Below, piece after piece: positions 40,229 through 48,614 of a stretch of 64,000 nt of DNA. Under the pieces are notes generated by a model, which ran no database searches, was not told the origin of the DNA, and worked only from the letters and a program-made list of their open reading frames with translations. Each line of letters opens with the position of its first letter. The first letter of the stretch is position 1. Origin of the DNA: Pseudomonas sp. (lineage in GTDB: Bacteria > Pseudomonadota > Gammaproteobacteria > Pseudomonadales > Pseudomonadaceae); the NCBI RefSeq assembly GCF_002796985.1, contig NZ_PEKX01000009.1, forward strand, positions 202,545 to 266,544. Reading direction: 5' to 3'. The position numbers and the translations under genes were made by a program.

Positions 40229-42445
40229 TCAGAAGTCGGTGGTGACCGAAACGCCGAAGGTGCGCGGGTCGCCGTACATGACGGCGGCGGTCTGGTAGCC
40301 GGTGGGCAGGGTGTGGTTGCGGTATTCCTTGTCGGTGAGGTTGTTCACGTAGGCGGTGATGCGCGTGGTGTCGCCCGGCAGTTCGTAGGTCACCCGCGCG
40401 TTGCCCAGGGTGTAGCCGCCGGTGCGCATGTTGGCGCCCTGGTCGTTGGTGAAGAAGTACTGGCGGCTGCGGGTGTTCCAGTCGGTGCCCAGCACCACCG
40501 CGCCGCCGACGTTCAGCGGGATGCGGTAGTCGGCGCCGATCACCGCCGAGACGCTGGGCGCGCGGACGAAGTGGTTGCCGGAGTAGTCGTCGTTGCCCGA
40601 GGTGTAGTCGGTGAACTCGGTGTGCAGCAGGCCCAGGCCGAGGTTGAGGTGCAGGTTCTGCACCGGAATGGCTTCCAGCTCGAACTCGGCGCCGTAGGCC
40701 TCGCCCTGGGCGCCATTGGCCAGGCGCGAGACGGTCTGGTTGTTCACCGCCGTCACGATGTTGAGCTGGATGTCCTCGTAGTCGTAGTAGAAGACGCTGG
40801 CGTTGGCGTTCAGGCGGCCGTCGAACCATTCCGACTTCAGGCCCAACTCGTAGGAGGTGAGGTATTCCGGGTCGACCTTGGCCACCGTGGCCTGGCTGGT
40901 GACCCCGGCGTTGTAGCCGCCGGAGCGGAAGCCACGGGCGTAGCGGAAGTAGGCGCGGGCGTTGTCGGAGATCCGGTACTCGGGCGTCAGGTCCCAGCTG
41001 TAGTCGCTCCAGGTGTTGCTCTCGTCCTGGGTGGCGTTGACGATCAGCGGCGAGTCGACGTTGCCCGGCTGCCACCAGTGCCCTTCGCCAAAGCTGGCCG
41101 CGCCCCGGTTGACCAGGCGCGCCAGGTCGATGTCCTTGGTTTCGCGGGTCCAGCGCAGGCCGGCGGTGACGCTGAAGTCGTCGGTGAAGTTGTAGGTGGT
41201 GCTGCCGAAGACGGCGTAGCTCTCGGTCTGCTGGTCGTAGCTGACGTTGTTGTAGTAGCTGGGGACGTAGACGTTGGGCAGCGCGGCGTTGGCGTTCTTC
41301 GACTGCAGGTCTTCGTTGAAGTAGTGGAAGCCCAGCACCCAGTTCAGCCGGTCGCTGCGCGGCGAGGCCAGGCGCAGTTCCTGCGACCACTGCTGGCTGT
41401 CGGCGTAGCTGTAGCTGCGCTGCAGTTCCAGCGGGGTGTTGTCGCTGTCGGTCCAGCCGTCGCGGGTGAAGTGCTCGAAGGCGGTGATGGAGGTCAGCTC
41501 CAGCTCGCCCAGTTGCCAGACCAGGTTGAGGTTGCTGCCGGCCTGGTCGATCTCGGCCTGGTACTTGGCGTTGAAGTTGGCCTTGCCCAGTTTCGGGTCA
41601 ATGGAATAGCCGAACTGGTTGGTGCCGTTCGGGCGGGTGCCGTAGCTCACCGTGTTGTAGCTGGCGGTGTCGTGGTAGTGGCGGGCGTGGACGTTGAGGT
41701 TGGCGTCGAGGTTGTCGTTCACCCGCGCGGCCAGTTGCAGGCGCACCGCGTCATCTTCCAGCGCGCCCTGGTCGTTGCCGTCGTTGATGTTCTCGGTGTA
41801 GCCGTCGCGGCCCTGGTGGTGGAAGGACAGGCGCCCGGCCAGTTTGTCGTCGACCAGCGCGTCGCTCACTGCGCCTTCGACGATGCGGTTGGCGTAGTTG
41901 CCCATGTCGACCTTGAAGTAGCCCTCGGGGCTGAAGGTCGGCTTGCGCGAAATGAAGTTGATCGCGCCGCCCGTGGTGTTCTTGCCCCATAGCGTGCCCT
42001 GTGGGCCACGCAGCACTTCCACGCGCTCCTGGTCGAACAGCGGGAAGCCGGTGGCGCTGATGTTGGCGATGTACACGTCATCGACATAGATGCCGATCGG
42101 GCTGACGGTGTTGGCGCCCTGGTCGCCGGTGCCCAGGCCGCGAATCCACCAGCGCGGGCGGCCGTGCCCGTCGGTGGTGCCGGCGGAGGCGTTGGGGGTG
42201 TAGCGGGTGACTTCGCTGGCCGATTGCAGGGAGGCGTCGCGGATCTTCTCGCCACTCAGCACGGTGATCGGCGCCGGTACTTCCTGTACCGACTCCTCGC
42301 GCTTCTGCGCGGTGACCACCACCTTGCCGAGGGTGGGTGCGGCGCTGGTTTCTGCGTTGGTCTGCGTATCGCCATCTGCCGCTTGGGCGGCGAAGCTGGC
42401 GAGGCTCGCCAGGACGGCGAGGGAGAGGGTGTTGCGTTTGAACAT
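40229..42445 (-). CDS. TonB-dependent outer-membrane receptor
   Basis: A 738-residue outer-membrane receptor. It has a signal peptide (MFKRNTLSLAVLASLASFAAQA), a TonB-box-like segment KVVVTAQKRE, a plug with IRGLGTGDQGANT and VEVLRGPQGTLWGKNTTGG, and a long barrel ending in a C-terminal phenylalanine (VSVTTDF). The plug matches the general CirA/FecA-like receptor class used for siderophores, vitamins and also sulfate esters (SftP). Its linkage to a sulfonate-type binding protein points to organosulfur uptake. The ATG at 42445 is used; the frame continues upstream without signal-peptide character. Confidence 0.9.
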   Translation of the reverse strand: MFKRNTLSLAVLASLASFAAQAADGDTQTNAETSAAPTLGKVVVTAQKREESVQEVPAPITVLSGEKIRDASLQSASEVTRYTPNASAGTTDGHGRPRWWIRGLGTGDQGANTVSPIGIYVDDVYIANISATGFPLFDQERVEVLRGPQGTLWGKNTTGGAINFISRKPTFSPEGYFKVDMGNYANRIVEGAVSDALVDDKLAGRLSFHHQGRDGYTENINDGNDQGALEDDAVRLQLAARVNDNLDANLNVHARHYHDTASYNTVSYGTRPNGTNQFGYSIDPKLGKANFNAKYQAEIDQAGSNLNLVWQLGELELTSITAFEHFTRDGWTDSDNTPLELQRSYSYADSQQWSQELRLASPRSDRLNWVLGFHYFNEDLQSKNANAALPNVYVPSYYNNVSYDQQTESYAVFGSTTYNFTDDFSVTAGLRWTRETKDIDLARLVNRGAASFGEGHWWQPGNVDSPLIVNATQDESNTWSDYSWDLTPEYRISDNARAYFRYARGFRSGGYNAGVTSQATVAKVDPEYLTSYELGLKSEWFDGRLNANASVFYYDYEDIQLNIVTAVNNQTVSRLANGAQGEAYGAEFELEAIPVQNLHLNLGLGLLHTEFTDYTSGNDDYSGNHFVRAPSVSAVIGADYRIPLNVGGAVVLGTDWNTRSRQYFFTNDQGANMRTGGYTLGNARVTYELPGDTTRITAYVNNLTDKEYRNHTLPTGYQTAAVMYGDPRTFGVSVTTDF

Positions 42446-42799
42446 GGTGTCCCCAGTGGGCGGCGAAAGGACGGCTGGCTCTGTGGTGCTCGGTCGTCGC
42501 CGCAAGGCATGAAGCGGTTATTGCGTTGCTCTTGTGCTGGCTCACGCGTTGGAAAGGCCGGAAGGCTTGCCGGGAACATCGCAACATCCGTACCGCTTTC
42601 TGAAGAAAGTCTAAGTGACTGATCCTAAAGGGTTTTTATTTGAAGCTGCACGGGAGGTGCTGCTGGGGCAGCAGTCCATGCTGGGTTGTCGCTGCCTGGG
42701 CAGCAGCAGGTCAGCAGGCTGCCGAGGCTTTCGTCGCAGGGCCGCTGGAACGCAATGTGCAACTGATAAGCTGGTCGCTTGAAAGCCCTGGAGTTGGCA
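42446..42799. promoter_or_regulatory. Divergent promoter region of the TonB receptor gene
   Basis: 354 bp. It holds the palindrome TGCTGC-TGGG-GCAGCA at 42659-42674 and a CAGCAGCAG-GTCAGCAGG run from about 42701, both shared with the region before the SsuD-like operon. An AT-rich stretch at 42600-42645 may hold the receptor promoter. Confidence 0.6.
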
Positions 42800-43537
42800 A
42801 TGAATACGCTCTTGCCGGAGCAGCCCCTGCAACGCTTCCCGCACAACCTGCGCGGCCGCGATTTCGTGGTGGGGGATGTGCACGGCCATTTCGAACTGCT
42901 GCAGCGTCTGCTCGATCAGGTCGGCTTCGATCCGGCCGCCGATCGCCTGTTCGCCGCCGGCGACCTGGTGGATCGCGGACCCTATTCCCCGCAGGTGCTC
43001 GACTGGCTGGCCAAGCCCTGGTTCGCCTCGGTACGGGGCAACCACGAGCAGTTGGTGATCGACGTGGTGCTGGCCGGCGATGACCGCGACCTGCATTTTC
43101 GCAATGGCGGCGCTTGGCTCTACAAGCTCACGCCGGTGACCCGCGAGCGCATCGCCCGGCGGTTGCAGCAGTTGCCGCTGGTGATCGAAGTCGAACTGGG
43201 GGAGGGCCGTCGCGTCGGCATCGTGCATGCCGAGGCACCGGTCTCACCGGCCTTCCCCGACTGGGACAGCGGCGTCGCCGCGCTAGCCGGCGAGCTGGGC
43301 GAAACCGCCCGGCGCAACGCCGTCGGCCTGGCGATGTGGGCGCGTACGCGGATCGAGAAGGAAGACGCCACGCCGATCAGCGGGCTGGAGCGCCTGTACG
43401 TCGGCCATACCGCGCAGAGTGCCGTGCGCCCGCTGGGCAATACCCACTACATCGATACGGGCAGCGGCTATGCCGACGGCTGCCTGAGCATCGTCGACCT
43501 GCACAGTGGCAAGGTCGACACGGCGACCGCGCGCTGA
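42800..43537 (+). CDS. Metallophosphoesterase (PrpA/ApaH-like serine/threonine phosphatase)
   Basis: A 245-residue calcineurin-like phosphoesterase. The metal motifs occur in order: DVHGHFE near residue 28, GDLVDRGPYS near residue 55, RGNHEQLVID near residue 77 and later GHTAQS. This pattern and length match PrpA/PrpB-type protein phosphatases and lambda phosphatase rather than ApaH. GGAG sits 7 bp before the ATG at 42800; a TTG seven codons upstream is the alternative. It is transcribed away from the TonB receptor and converges with the CBS-domain gene. Confidence 0.87.
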   Translation: MNTLLPEQPLQRFPHNLRGRDFVVGDVHGHFELLQRLLDQVGFDPAADRLFAAGDLVDRGPYSPQVLDWLAKPWFASVRGNHEQLVIDVVLAGDDRDLHFRNGGAWLYKLTPVTRERIARRLQQLPLVIEVELGEGRRVGIVHAEAPVSPAFPDWDSGVAALAGELGETARRNAVGLAMWARTRIEKEDATPISGLERLYVGHTAQSAVRPLGNTHYIDTGSGYADGCLSIVDLHSGKVDTATAR

Positions 43538-43556
43538 GCGGTCGCCACAGCGACTG

Positions 43557-43991
43557 TCACTCGCCGCGAATGTACTGCTCCAGTTGCTGGATCAGCGCGG
43601 CCTGTTCGGCAATGGCGGCCTTCACCAGGTCACCGATGGACAGCAGCCCGATCAGCTCGCCGTTCTCCACCACCGGCAAGTGGCGCAGGTGGCGCTCGGT
43701 CATGATGCCCATGCACTTGTCGACGTTCAGGTGGGTGTCCACGGTGATCACCGGCGCGGTCATCACTGCGCTGATCGGCGTGTCTTCCGAGTTGCGTCCC
43801 TTGAGCGCCAGGCGCCGGGCGTAATCGCGCTCGCTGAAGAAGCCGACCAACTGGTTGGCCTCCACCACCGGCAGGCCGCCGAGGTTCTTCTCCGCCATCA
43901 GGCGCAACGCGTCGATCACCAGCGCATCCGGGGCGATGGTGTAAACCTGCTGGTCCGCCTTGGCGTTCAACAGCTGAGCCACAGTCTTCAT
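43557..43991 (-). CDS. CBS-domain protein
   Basis: A 144-residue protein made of two CBS motifs (roughly residues 10-65 and 75-130), which together bind adenine nucleotides or similar ligands. Recognisable elements are VIDALRLMAEKNLGGLPVV and VDKCMGIMTERHLRHLPVV, each the CBS helix-strand core, and a short C-terminal helix. Stand-alone CBS pairs of this size are widespread and act as energy sensors for unknown partners. The ATG at 43991 has a strong GGGGTAGGA site; the frame extends upstream without similarity. Confidence 0.88.
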   Translation of the reverse strand: MKTVAQLLNAKADQQVYTIAPDALVIDALRLMAEKNLGGLPVVEANQLVGFFSERDYARRLALKGRNSEDTPISAVMTAPVITVDTHLNVDKCMGIMTERHLRHLPVVENGELIGLLSIGDLVKAAIAEQAALIQQLEQYIRGE

Positions 43992-44166
43992 TCCTACCCC
44001 CTGTTCGTCGTTCACGGCGCGATGCCCGTGGTTCATAGAGAATCGTGGACGAAACGCGATCCGGCAAGGCCGGAAAGCGCCGTCCGCCGTTACCGGAGCG
44101 TCATCCTGCCCCAGTGCGACTTATACTGTGAGTCCCTTCCCCGTTTCCCCCCACGAAAGACCGGCC

Positions 44167-44343
44167 ATGACTGACGAAGACCTCCACGAGCCCGAACACG
44201 ACCACCTGCTGGACCTCGATGACGATCTCTACGGCCTGCTGGAGGAGGATGCGGCGTTCTTCGAGGACCCGCCCGGCGATCACGAAGAGGACGACGAGGA
44301 CGCGGAGGAATACCAGCCGGGCCTGGATGATGAGTTCGACTGA
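44167..44343 (+). CDS. Small extremely acidic protein, function unknown
   Basis: 58 residues, of which about half are Asp or Glu, with no lysine or arginine seen. The centre is LLDLDDDLYGLLEEDAAFFE followed by a DHEEDDEDAEE stretch. I chose the ATG at 44167; a GTG 13 codons upstream is possible. The ribosome site is weak (GAAAGA). Codon use is consistent with a real gene and no stop interrupts it. Such proteins may mimic DNA or chelate cations, but nothing specific can be claimed. Confidence 0.55.
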   Translation: MTDEDLHEPEHDHLLDLDDDLYGLLEEDAAFFEDPPGDHEEDDEDAEEYQPGLDDEFD

Positions 44344-44412
44344 CCTTCGGACGATATCCGGGCGTCATGATTGGCTGGCAGAATGCTGGGCAGACAATAA
44401 AGAGAAAGCACC

Positions 44413-45138
44413 ATGCGCAACGTCACGCTCGCCCTGGCCGTTTCCCTGCTCTGTGGATGTTCTTCGGACGTCCGCCGGGATGACCGCACCGCGCCCATCT
44501 CCCTCTACCGAGACACTCGCCATGTGATGGTGGTGAACTTCCAGCCCGACGCCACAGTGGCAGCCAACCCGCGCTGGGGTGCGCTGAAAGCCAGCTGGCG
44601 CCAGGCGCTGCGCGACGAAGCAGGCTCGGCGGACTACCAGCTCACCGAGCAGGACGGCGAACCGCGCGCTACCGATACCCTGTCGACCCTGGTGGTGATC
44701 GAAGTCGGCGCCGGGCATAACGCCAACGACCGGCCGGGCAGCGGCGACGGGGAGTGGATCACCTCTACCGTGCGCTACCACGACGGCCTGACCGGCCAAC
44801 TGCTCGCCTCGCGTCGCTACGAAAGCGAGGCCGATGGCGATCTGTTCACCTCCCTGGGCTCGTCCGAGGTGGGTGCCGTGTCTGAACAGATCGTCGACGA
44901 GATCACCGGCGCCCTGCTGGTCGCCCGGCCGTCCCGCAGCCTGCCGACGCCGCTGCCGGCCACCACACCGGCACAGCCACCGGAAGCCGTTCCGCCGCCG
45001 GTCGCACCCACCGCAGTGGAAACCGTCGCCCATGTCTCCCAGCCTTTGAGTCAGGAGCAGCGGTTGATGGAATTGCAGCGGCGCAACTTGCCGTATGAGG
45101 AATATCGGGACGAATTCCGGCGGATCATGGGGCGCTGA
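44413..45138 (+). CDS. Lipoprotein, DUF4823-like
   Basis: A 241-residue predicted lipoprotein with signal MRNVTLALAVSLLCGC (lipobox LCGC). The middle region (TLVVIEVGAGHNANDRPGSG then EWITSTVRYHDGLTGQLLAS) resembles the DUF4823 group of Pseudomonas lipoproteins. A proline-rich linker near residues 175-205 leads to a charged C-terminal helix QRLMELQRRNLPYEEYRDEF, which resembles SHOCT-like tails. Function unknown. It follows the acidic-protein gene on the same strand by 69 bp. Confidence 0.72.
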   Translation: MRNVTLALAVSLLCGCSSDVRRDDRTAPISLYRDTRHVMVVNFQPDATVAANPRWGALKASWRQALRDEAGSADYQLTEQDGEPRATDTLSTLVVIEVGAGHNANDRPGSGDGEWITSTVRYHDGLTGQLLASRRYESEADGDLFTSLGSSEVGAVSEQIVDEITGALLVARPSRSLPTPLPATTPAQPPEAVPPPVAPTAVETVAHVSQPLSQEQRLMELQRRNLPYEEYRDEFRRIMGR

Positions 45139-45163
45139 TTGTTTCTGGCGACGGCCCGTCAGT

Positions 45164-45598
45164 TCAGAGATCGAGCAGGTTGCTGTTCATCCGGTAGAGG
45201 ACCGACATGAAGCTCAGCAGCTCCTGCTCGGGGATGTTGCGGGATACCTGCTGCCAGGCGGAATTGATGTCGCCGTTGATCTTGTCGTTGATCAGCTTGC
45301 CCTGCGGCGTCAGCGACAGGTAGATCTGCCGCAGATCCAGGCCGGTCTTCTTCTGGATGACGATCAGCCCGCTGCCTTCCAGGCGCGCCAGGGAACGCGT
45401 CAGGTTCTGGTGCGGCATTCCGAGCTTGTTCGCCAGGTCGTTCTTCGTTGAAAAGCTGTCTTCCCGCAAGTTGTCGAGAATGACGCGGTCAACAAAGGTA
45501 ACGCCGGCTTCATTGATAATAGGCTCGAGGTATTTCTGCCAAAGTGCATGGTTGGTTCTCAATAACTCGGTGAGTTGCTTGAGTTCTCTTTCCGTCAT
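45164..45598 (-). CDS. MarR-family transcriptional regulator
   Basis: 144 residues with the MarR winged-helix layout: N-terminal dimerisation helix, then LRFxx-like NLREDSFSTKNDLANKLGMPHQNLTRSLARLEGSGLIVIQKK (recognition helix and wing), then LSLTPQGKLINDKI. It is the last gene of a three-gene leftward operon with a MarC protein and an amidohydrolase, and so may regulate them in response to the amidohydrolase substrate or product. Confidence 0.87.
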   Translation of the reverse strand: MTERELKQLTELLRTNHALWQKYLEPIINEAGVTFVDRVILDNLREDSFSTKNDLANKLGMPHQNLTRSLARLEGSGLIVIQKKTGLDLRQIYLSLTPQGKLINDKINGDINSAWQQVSRNIPEQELLSFMSVLYRMNSNLLDL

Positions 45599-45616
45599 GC
45601 AGGCTCTCGTTGTGCA

Positions 45617-46201
45617 CTATTGGCTGATCATGGTTTCAACGCCGGTAATGAAGAGTGTCGCGCCGATGCAGGCCAGGACCAGGTAGGAGATCTGCTTGAT
45701 TGCACTCATCGCCTGTTCGCCCAGCAACTTCGACACCGGGACGCTGAAGTGAAACAAGCTACCCAGCACTGCTGTGACGGTCAAGGCAGCCAGGCTGACC
45801 GAGATCGGGCTGGCGGTTTCGCTGGTGAGTTTGATCACCACCGAGATCGCCGCCGGCCCGGCGATCACCGGAATACACAGTGGGACGACCGCGATATTGC
45901 TGCCCGGGCTGGGCGCGCTCTTCGAATGATCATTGAGCCCCTGCAGGCAGGAGATCAGTAGCGATAACCCACCCGCGACCTGCAGGGAGGCCAGGGTAAT
46001 ACCCAGCAAGCGGAACAGCTCCATGCCGAACCAGATGCAAATCAGCAAGGTGATGGCCACGGCCAGCGTGGTCTTCTTGCCGATGCGGGTTATATCGTCG
46101 CTCGGCAAGCCCTGGGTATATGAGGTGAAGATGGAAAACATCGTCAGCGGATTGATGATGATGGCTATTCCACTCAGGCTCAGCAGATAGGCATGAAACA
46201 T
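45617..46201 (-). CDS. MarC-family inner-membrane protein
   Basis: A 194-residue UPF0056/MarC protein with six helices. Family blocks are visible as MFSIFTSYTQGLPSDD (the N-terminal part of the typical P-x-x-x-x-F repeat) and PSPGSNIAVVPLCIPVIAGPAAIS near residues 95-120. Despite the name, MarC is not shown to confer drug resistance; function is unknown. It sits 18 bp before the MarR gene and 37 bp after the amidohydrolase gene in one transcription unit. Confidence 0.85.
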   Translation of the reverse strand: MFHAYLLSLSGIAIIINPLTMFSIFTSYTQGLPSDDITRIGKKTTLAVAITLLICIWFGMELFRLLGITLASLQVAGGLSLLISCLQGLNDHSKSAPSPGSNIAVVPLCIPVIAGPAAISVVIKLTSETASPISVSLAALTVTAVLGSLFHFSVPVSKLLGEQAMSAIKQISYLVLACIGATLFITGVETMISQ

Positions 46202-46238
46202 GGCGGGGGCTCGCTTTCGACTCGGGGACGGTTGCCGG

Positions 46239-47477
46239 TCAGGGCAACTGGTTCTTCATGATCTCGCCGTTCTTCATGACCAAAGGCACATGGCTTCCTT
46301 CCGCGTCGAACAGCGCGAGCTCCTGCAGCGGGTCACCATCCACCACGATCAGGTCGGCCAGGGCACCGGGCGCCACCACACCGAGCTGGCCCTTCATGTT
46401 GAGCAGTTCGGCATTCACTCCAGTGGCCGAATGCAGGACGTCGAAGGGGGTGTCGACCTGTGCCCGCAGCTTCAGCTCATCGGTCTGGCAGTTGTGGAAC
46501 TCGCCGAGCAGGTCCGTGCCCAGGCCGATCTTCACGCCATAGCGGCGTGCCAGCCGTACGGCCTCCAGCGCCTGGGACTGCACATCCTTGAGCTTCAACA
46601 GCACCGAATCCGGAATGCCCGCGGTCGGGTTGCCGGCGTTCTGGATGAAGGCGTTGTAGATCGACAGCGTCGGGACCAGGAAGGCATCGTGCTCGTGCAT
46701 GACCTGGGCGGCCTCCGCATTCAGCAGGTTGCCGTGCTCGATGGATCTGACGCCACTTCTGACGCAGCGGATAATCGCCGCCGGCGAGTACGCATGGGCC
46801 ATGACGTAGCTGTTGTAGCGCTGCGCCTCGTCGACGATGACCGCCAACTCCGCTTCCGAGTACTGCAGGTTCTCGATCCGGTCGTTGGGCGAGGCGATAC
46901 CGCCGCTCGCCATGACCTTGATCTGTGATGCGCCCATGCGGAACTGCTCTCGCACGGCTTTGCGCACGGCGCTCAGGCCATCGGCGATGACCGAGATCGT
47001 CGAGCCGGTATGCAGGCTGCAGGCGCAGGTAATCATCGGGCTGGACGGGTGGCGGAAATCGCCATGGCCTCCGGTCTGGCTCAGGGCGCGACAGCTCATG
47101 AACAGCCGGGGGCCGGGTACCACCTGGTCCTCGATCGCGCGCTTGATGCCCGCGTCGGCGCCACCGGCATCCCGCACCGAGGTAAAGCCGCGATTGAGCA
47201 TGCTGCCGAGGAAGCTGAAGCTGCGGGCATACACGTAACCGGGGAGCTCGGTTTCCTGGTTCAGGTCCACCTGGCTGGCGGTGATGTGAACATGGGCATC
47301 GATCAGGCCGGGCATCAGGTATTTGCCCTTGAGGTCGATGGTGAGTGTGCCGGTGGGGGAGAGGGGCTGGGTGTGATCGATGGAAAGGATGTGCGGGCCG
47401 CAGACGAGCACGTCACCCTTGCGCAGCGTCGGATGCTGGCCGTCGAATATCTGGGCGTTCTTCAGAAGAATGTTCAT
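46239..47477 (-). CDS. Amidohydrolase, imidazolonepropionase/prolidase-like
   Basis: A 412-residue metal-dependent hydrolase of the amidohydrolase superfamily. Metal ligands are seen as LIDAHVHITAS (HxH) near residue 60, a carboxylated-lysine candidate in IKVMASGGIASP near residue 185, histidines in MAHAYSPAAI and SIEHGNLL, and the terminal Asp in LGTDLLG. This arrangement is that of the Xaa-Arg/Xaa-Pro dipeptidase and imidazolonepropionase-like cluster. Cytoplasmic, no signal peptide. Start at 47477 follows GAGG. First gene of the operon with marC-like and marR-like genes. Confidence 0.85.
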   Translation of the reverse strand: MNILLKNAQIFDGQHPTLRKGDVLVCGPHILSIDHTQPLSPTGTLTIDLKGKYLMPGLIDAHVHITASQVDLNQETELPGYVYARSFSFLGSMLNRGFTSVRDAGGADAGIKRAIEDQVVPGPRLFMSCRALSQTGGHGDFRHPSSPMITCACSLHTGSTISVIADGLSAVRKAVREQFRMGASQIKVMASGGIASPNDRIENLQYSEAELAVIVDEAQRYNSYVMAHAYSPAAIIRCVRSGVRSIEHGNLLNAEAAQVMHEHDAFLVPTLSIYNAFIQNAGNPTAGIPDSVLLKLKDVQSQALEAVRLARRYGVKIGLGTDLLGEFHNCQTDELKLRAQVDTPFDVLHSATGVNAELLNMKGQLGVVAPGALADLIVVDGDPLQELALFDAEGSHVPLVMKNGEIMKNQLP

Positions 47478-47725
47478 GGCTACCTCTTCGTGAGTTCTCC
47501 AGTACAACGGCTGGAAAACCTACGCCCGAGAAAAATAGAACGCAATGCGTTCTAAGTGGCCATGAAATTGATCTCAAGGTGCCGGGATTCCCCGCTAAGT
47601 CATTGATTGGATGCGATGAGAAATGGGGGCGCGCGCTCGCCGGGGGGCGAGTCTCCGCTGGCATGTGTGACGTCACGCATATTTTTGCGGCGAGAAATTC
47701 GCTGGCGGGCAAGCATCCGGGCCGG

Positions 47726-48319
47726 CTAGAACCAGCCGCCGCTCGATAGCTCCTGTTCGCAGCTCTTGTACTGGGCGCCGTACACCGAGGCGCGGGTCTG
47801 AACCTTCTGCGACACCGTCTTCAGCCACGGCTTGGCGTCATAGCTGCGCTGGCGGTAGCCGCCCCAGCCCTCGTGGTAGTTCAGGTACTGGCCATAGGCG
47901 TCCCACTTGGAGACGCGGTTCACGCTGTAGCTCTTGTTCATGTACCAACCCATGAAATCCAGCGCATCGGCGAAGTCGTCTCGGTCGGCGCCCCAGCCTC
48001 CCGCTTCCTTCTTGTAGTCCGCCCACGTCTCGTCCTTGGCCTGGGCGTAGCCGTAGGCGGAACTGACCCGGCCCCAGGGGATGAAACCGAGGAAGTAATA
48101 ACGCGGTGGCAAGGCATCGTGCTTGAAGGAGGACTCCTGGTACATCATTGCCATCGGCACCTGGACAGTCCCGCCCCAGCGCTTCTGCACTTTCAGCGCC
48201 GCTTCATGCCATTGCGGCTTTTCGCGAAAGATCTCGCAAAGGTTTTCGGGGTGCGCCGGAGGCTTGGTGGCGCACCCGGCAAGGGTCAGCAGCAGGGCGG
48301 GCAGCAGGAGCCGAAGCAT
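47726..48319 (-). CDS. Lytic transglycosylase SLT-domain lipoprotein
   Basis: A 198-residue lipoprotein (MLRLLLPALLLTLAGC, lipobox LAGC) with an SLT-like domain. The catalytic glutamate is in MMYQESSFKHDA near residue 61, followed by AYGYAQAKDETW, the family's GxxQ-like element, and NYHEGWGGY. Such enzymes cleave peptidoglycan glycan strands with formation of anhydro-muramic ends. The ATG at 48319 gives the lipoprotein signal; the longer frame upstream does not. Compact, lacking extra binding domains. Confidence 0.86.
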   Translation of the reverse strand: MLRLLLPALLLTLAGCATKPPAHPENLCEIFREKPQWHEAALKVQKRWGGTVQVPMAMMYQESSFKHDALPPRYYFLGFIPWGRVSSAYGYAQAKDETWADYKKEAGGWGADRDDFADALDFMGWYMNKSYSVNRVSKWDAYGQYLNYHEGWGGYRQRSYDAKPWLKTVSQKVQTRASVYGAQYKSCEQELSSGGWF

Positions 48320-48466
48320 GGGCGGTTTGTCCTTTTCTCGCGCGATAGCCGGAGGCTTATACAGCCTCTGGTGGCGAAGATGAATCACAGGGCTTCGAGG
48401 GTAAATCTGGCCCTGGGGCCGGCCGGCATACCGGGCAGGCGCCGCAGACGTTGCCGCCAGAAACAG

Positions 48467-48492
48467 GAAAGCCCGCTCAGGGCGGGCTTTTC
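48467..48492. terminator. Terminator after tRNA-Arg
   Basis: AAAGCCCGC and GCGGGCTTT pair around TCAGG. It lies 46 bp past the 3' end of the minus-strand tRNA gene. Confidence 0.75.
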
Positions 48493-48537
48493 AGGCGGTT
48501 TCGCAGAGTGCCTGGGGCAGTCTCGAAACAGTGTAGA

Positions 48538-48614
48538 TGGCGCACCAGGCGGGATTCGAACCCACGACCCCTGCCTTCGGAGGGCAGTACTCTATCCAGC
48601 TGAGCTACTGGTGC
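48538..48614 (-). tRNA. tRNA-Arg (anticodon CCG)
   Basis: A 77-nt tRNA with encoded CCA. Acceptor strands GCACCAG and CTGGTGC pair perfectly. The D-loop reads AGCTCAGCTGGATAGAG, the anticodon arm is CTGCC-CTCCGAA-GGCAG with CCG at the centre, and the T-arm holds GTGGGTTCGAATCCCGC. All invariant positions look normal. It reads the CGG arginine codon. Many integrative elements use tRNA 3' ends as attachment sites, but no duplicate of the 3' end was noticed in this window. Confidence 0.95.

Noticed and set aside
48538..48614. tRNA-Arg as an attachment site of an integrated element
   Set aside because: No integrase gene and no second copy of the tRNA 3' end noticed in the window.
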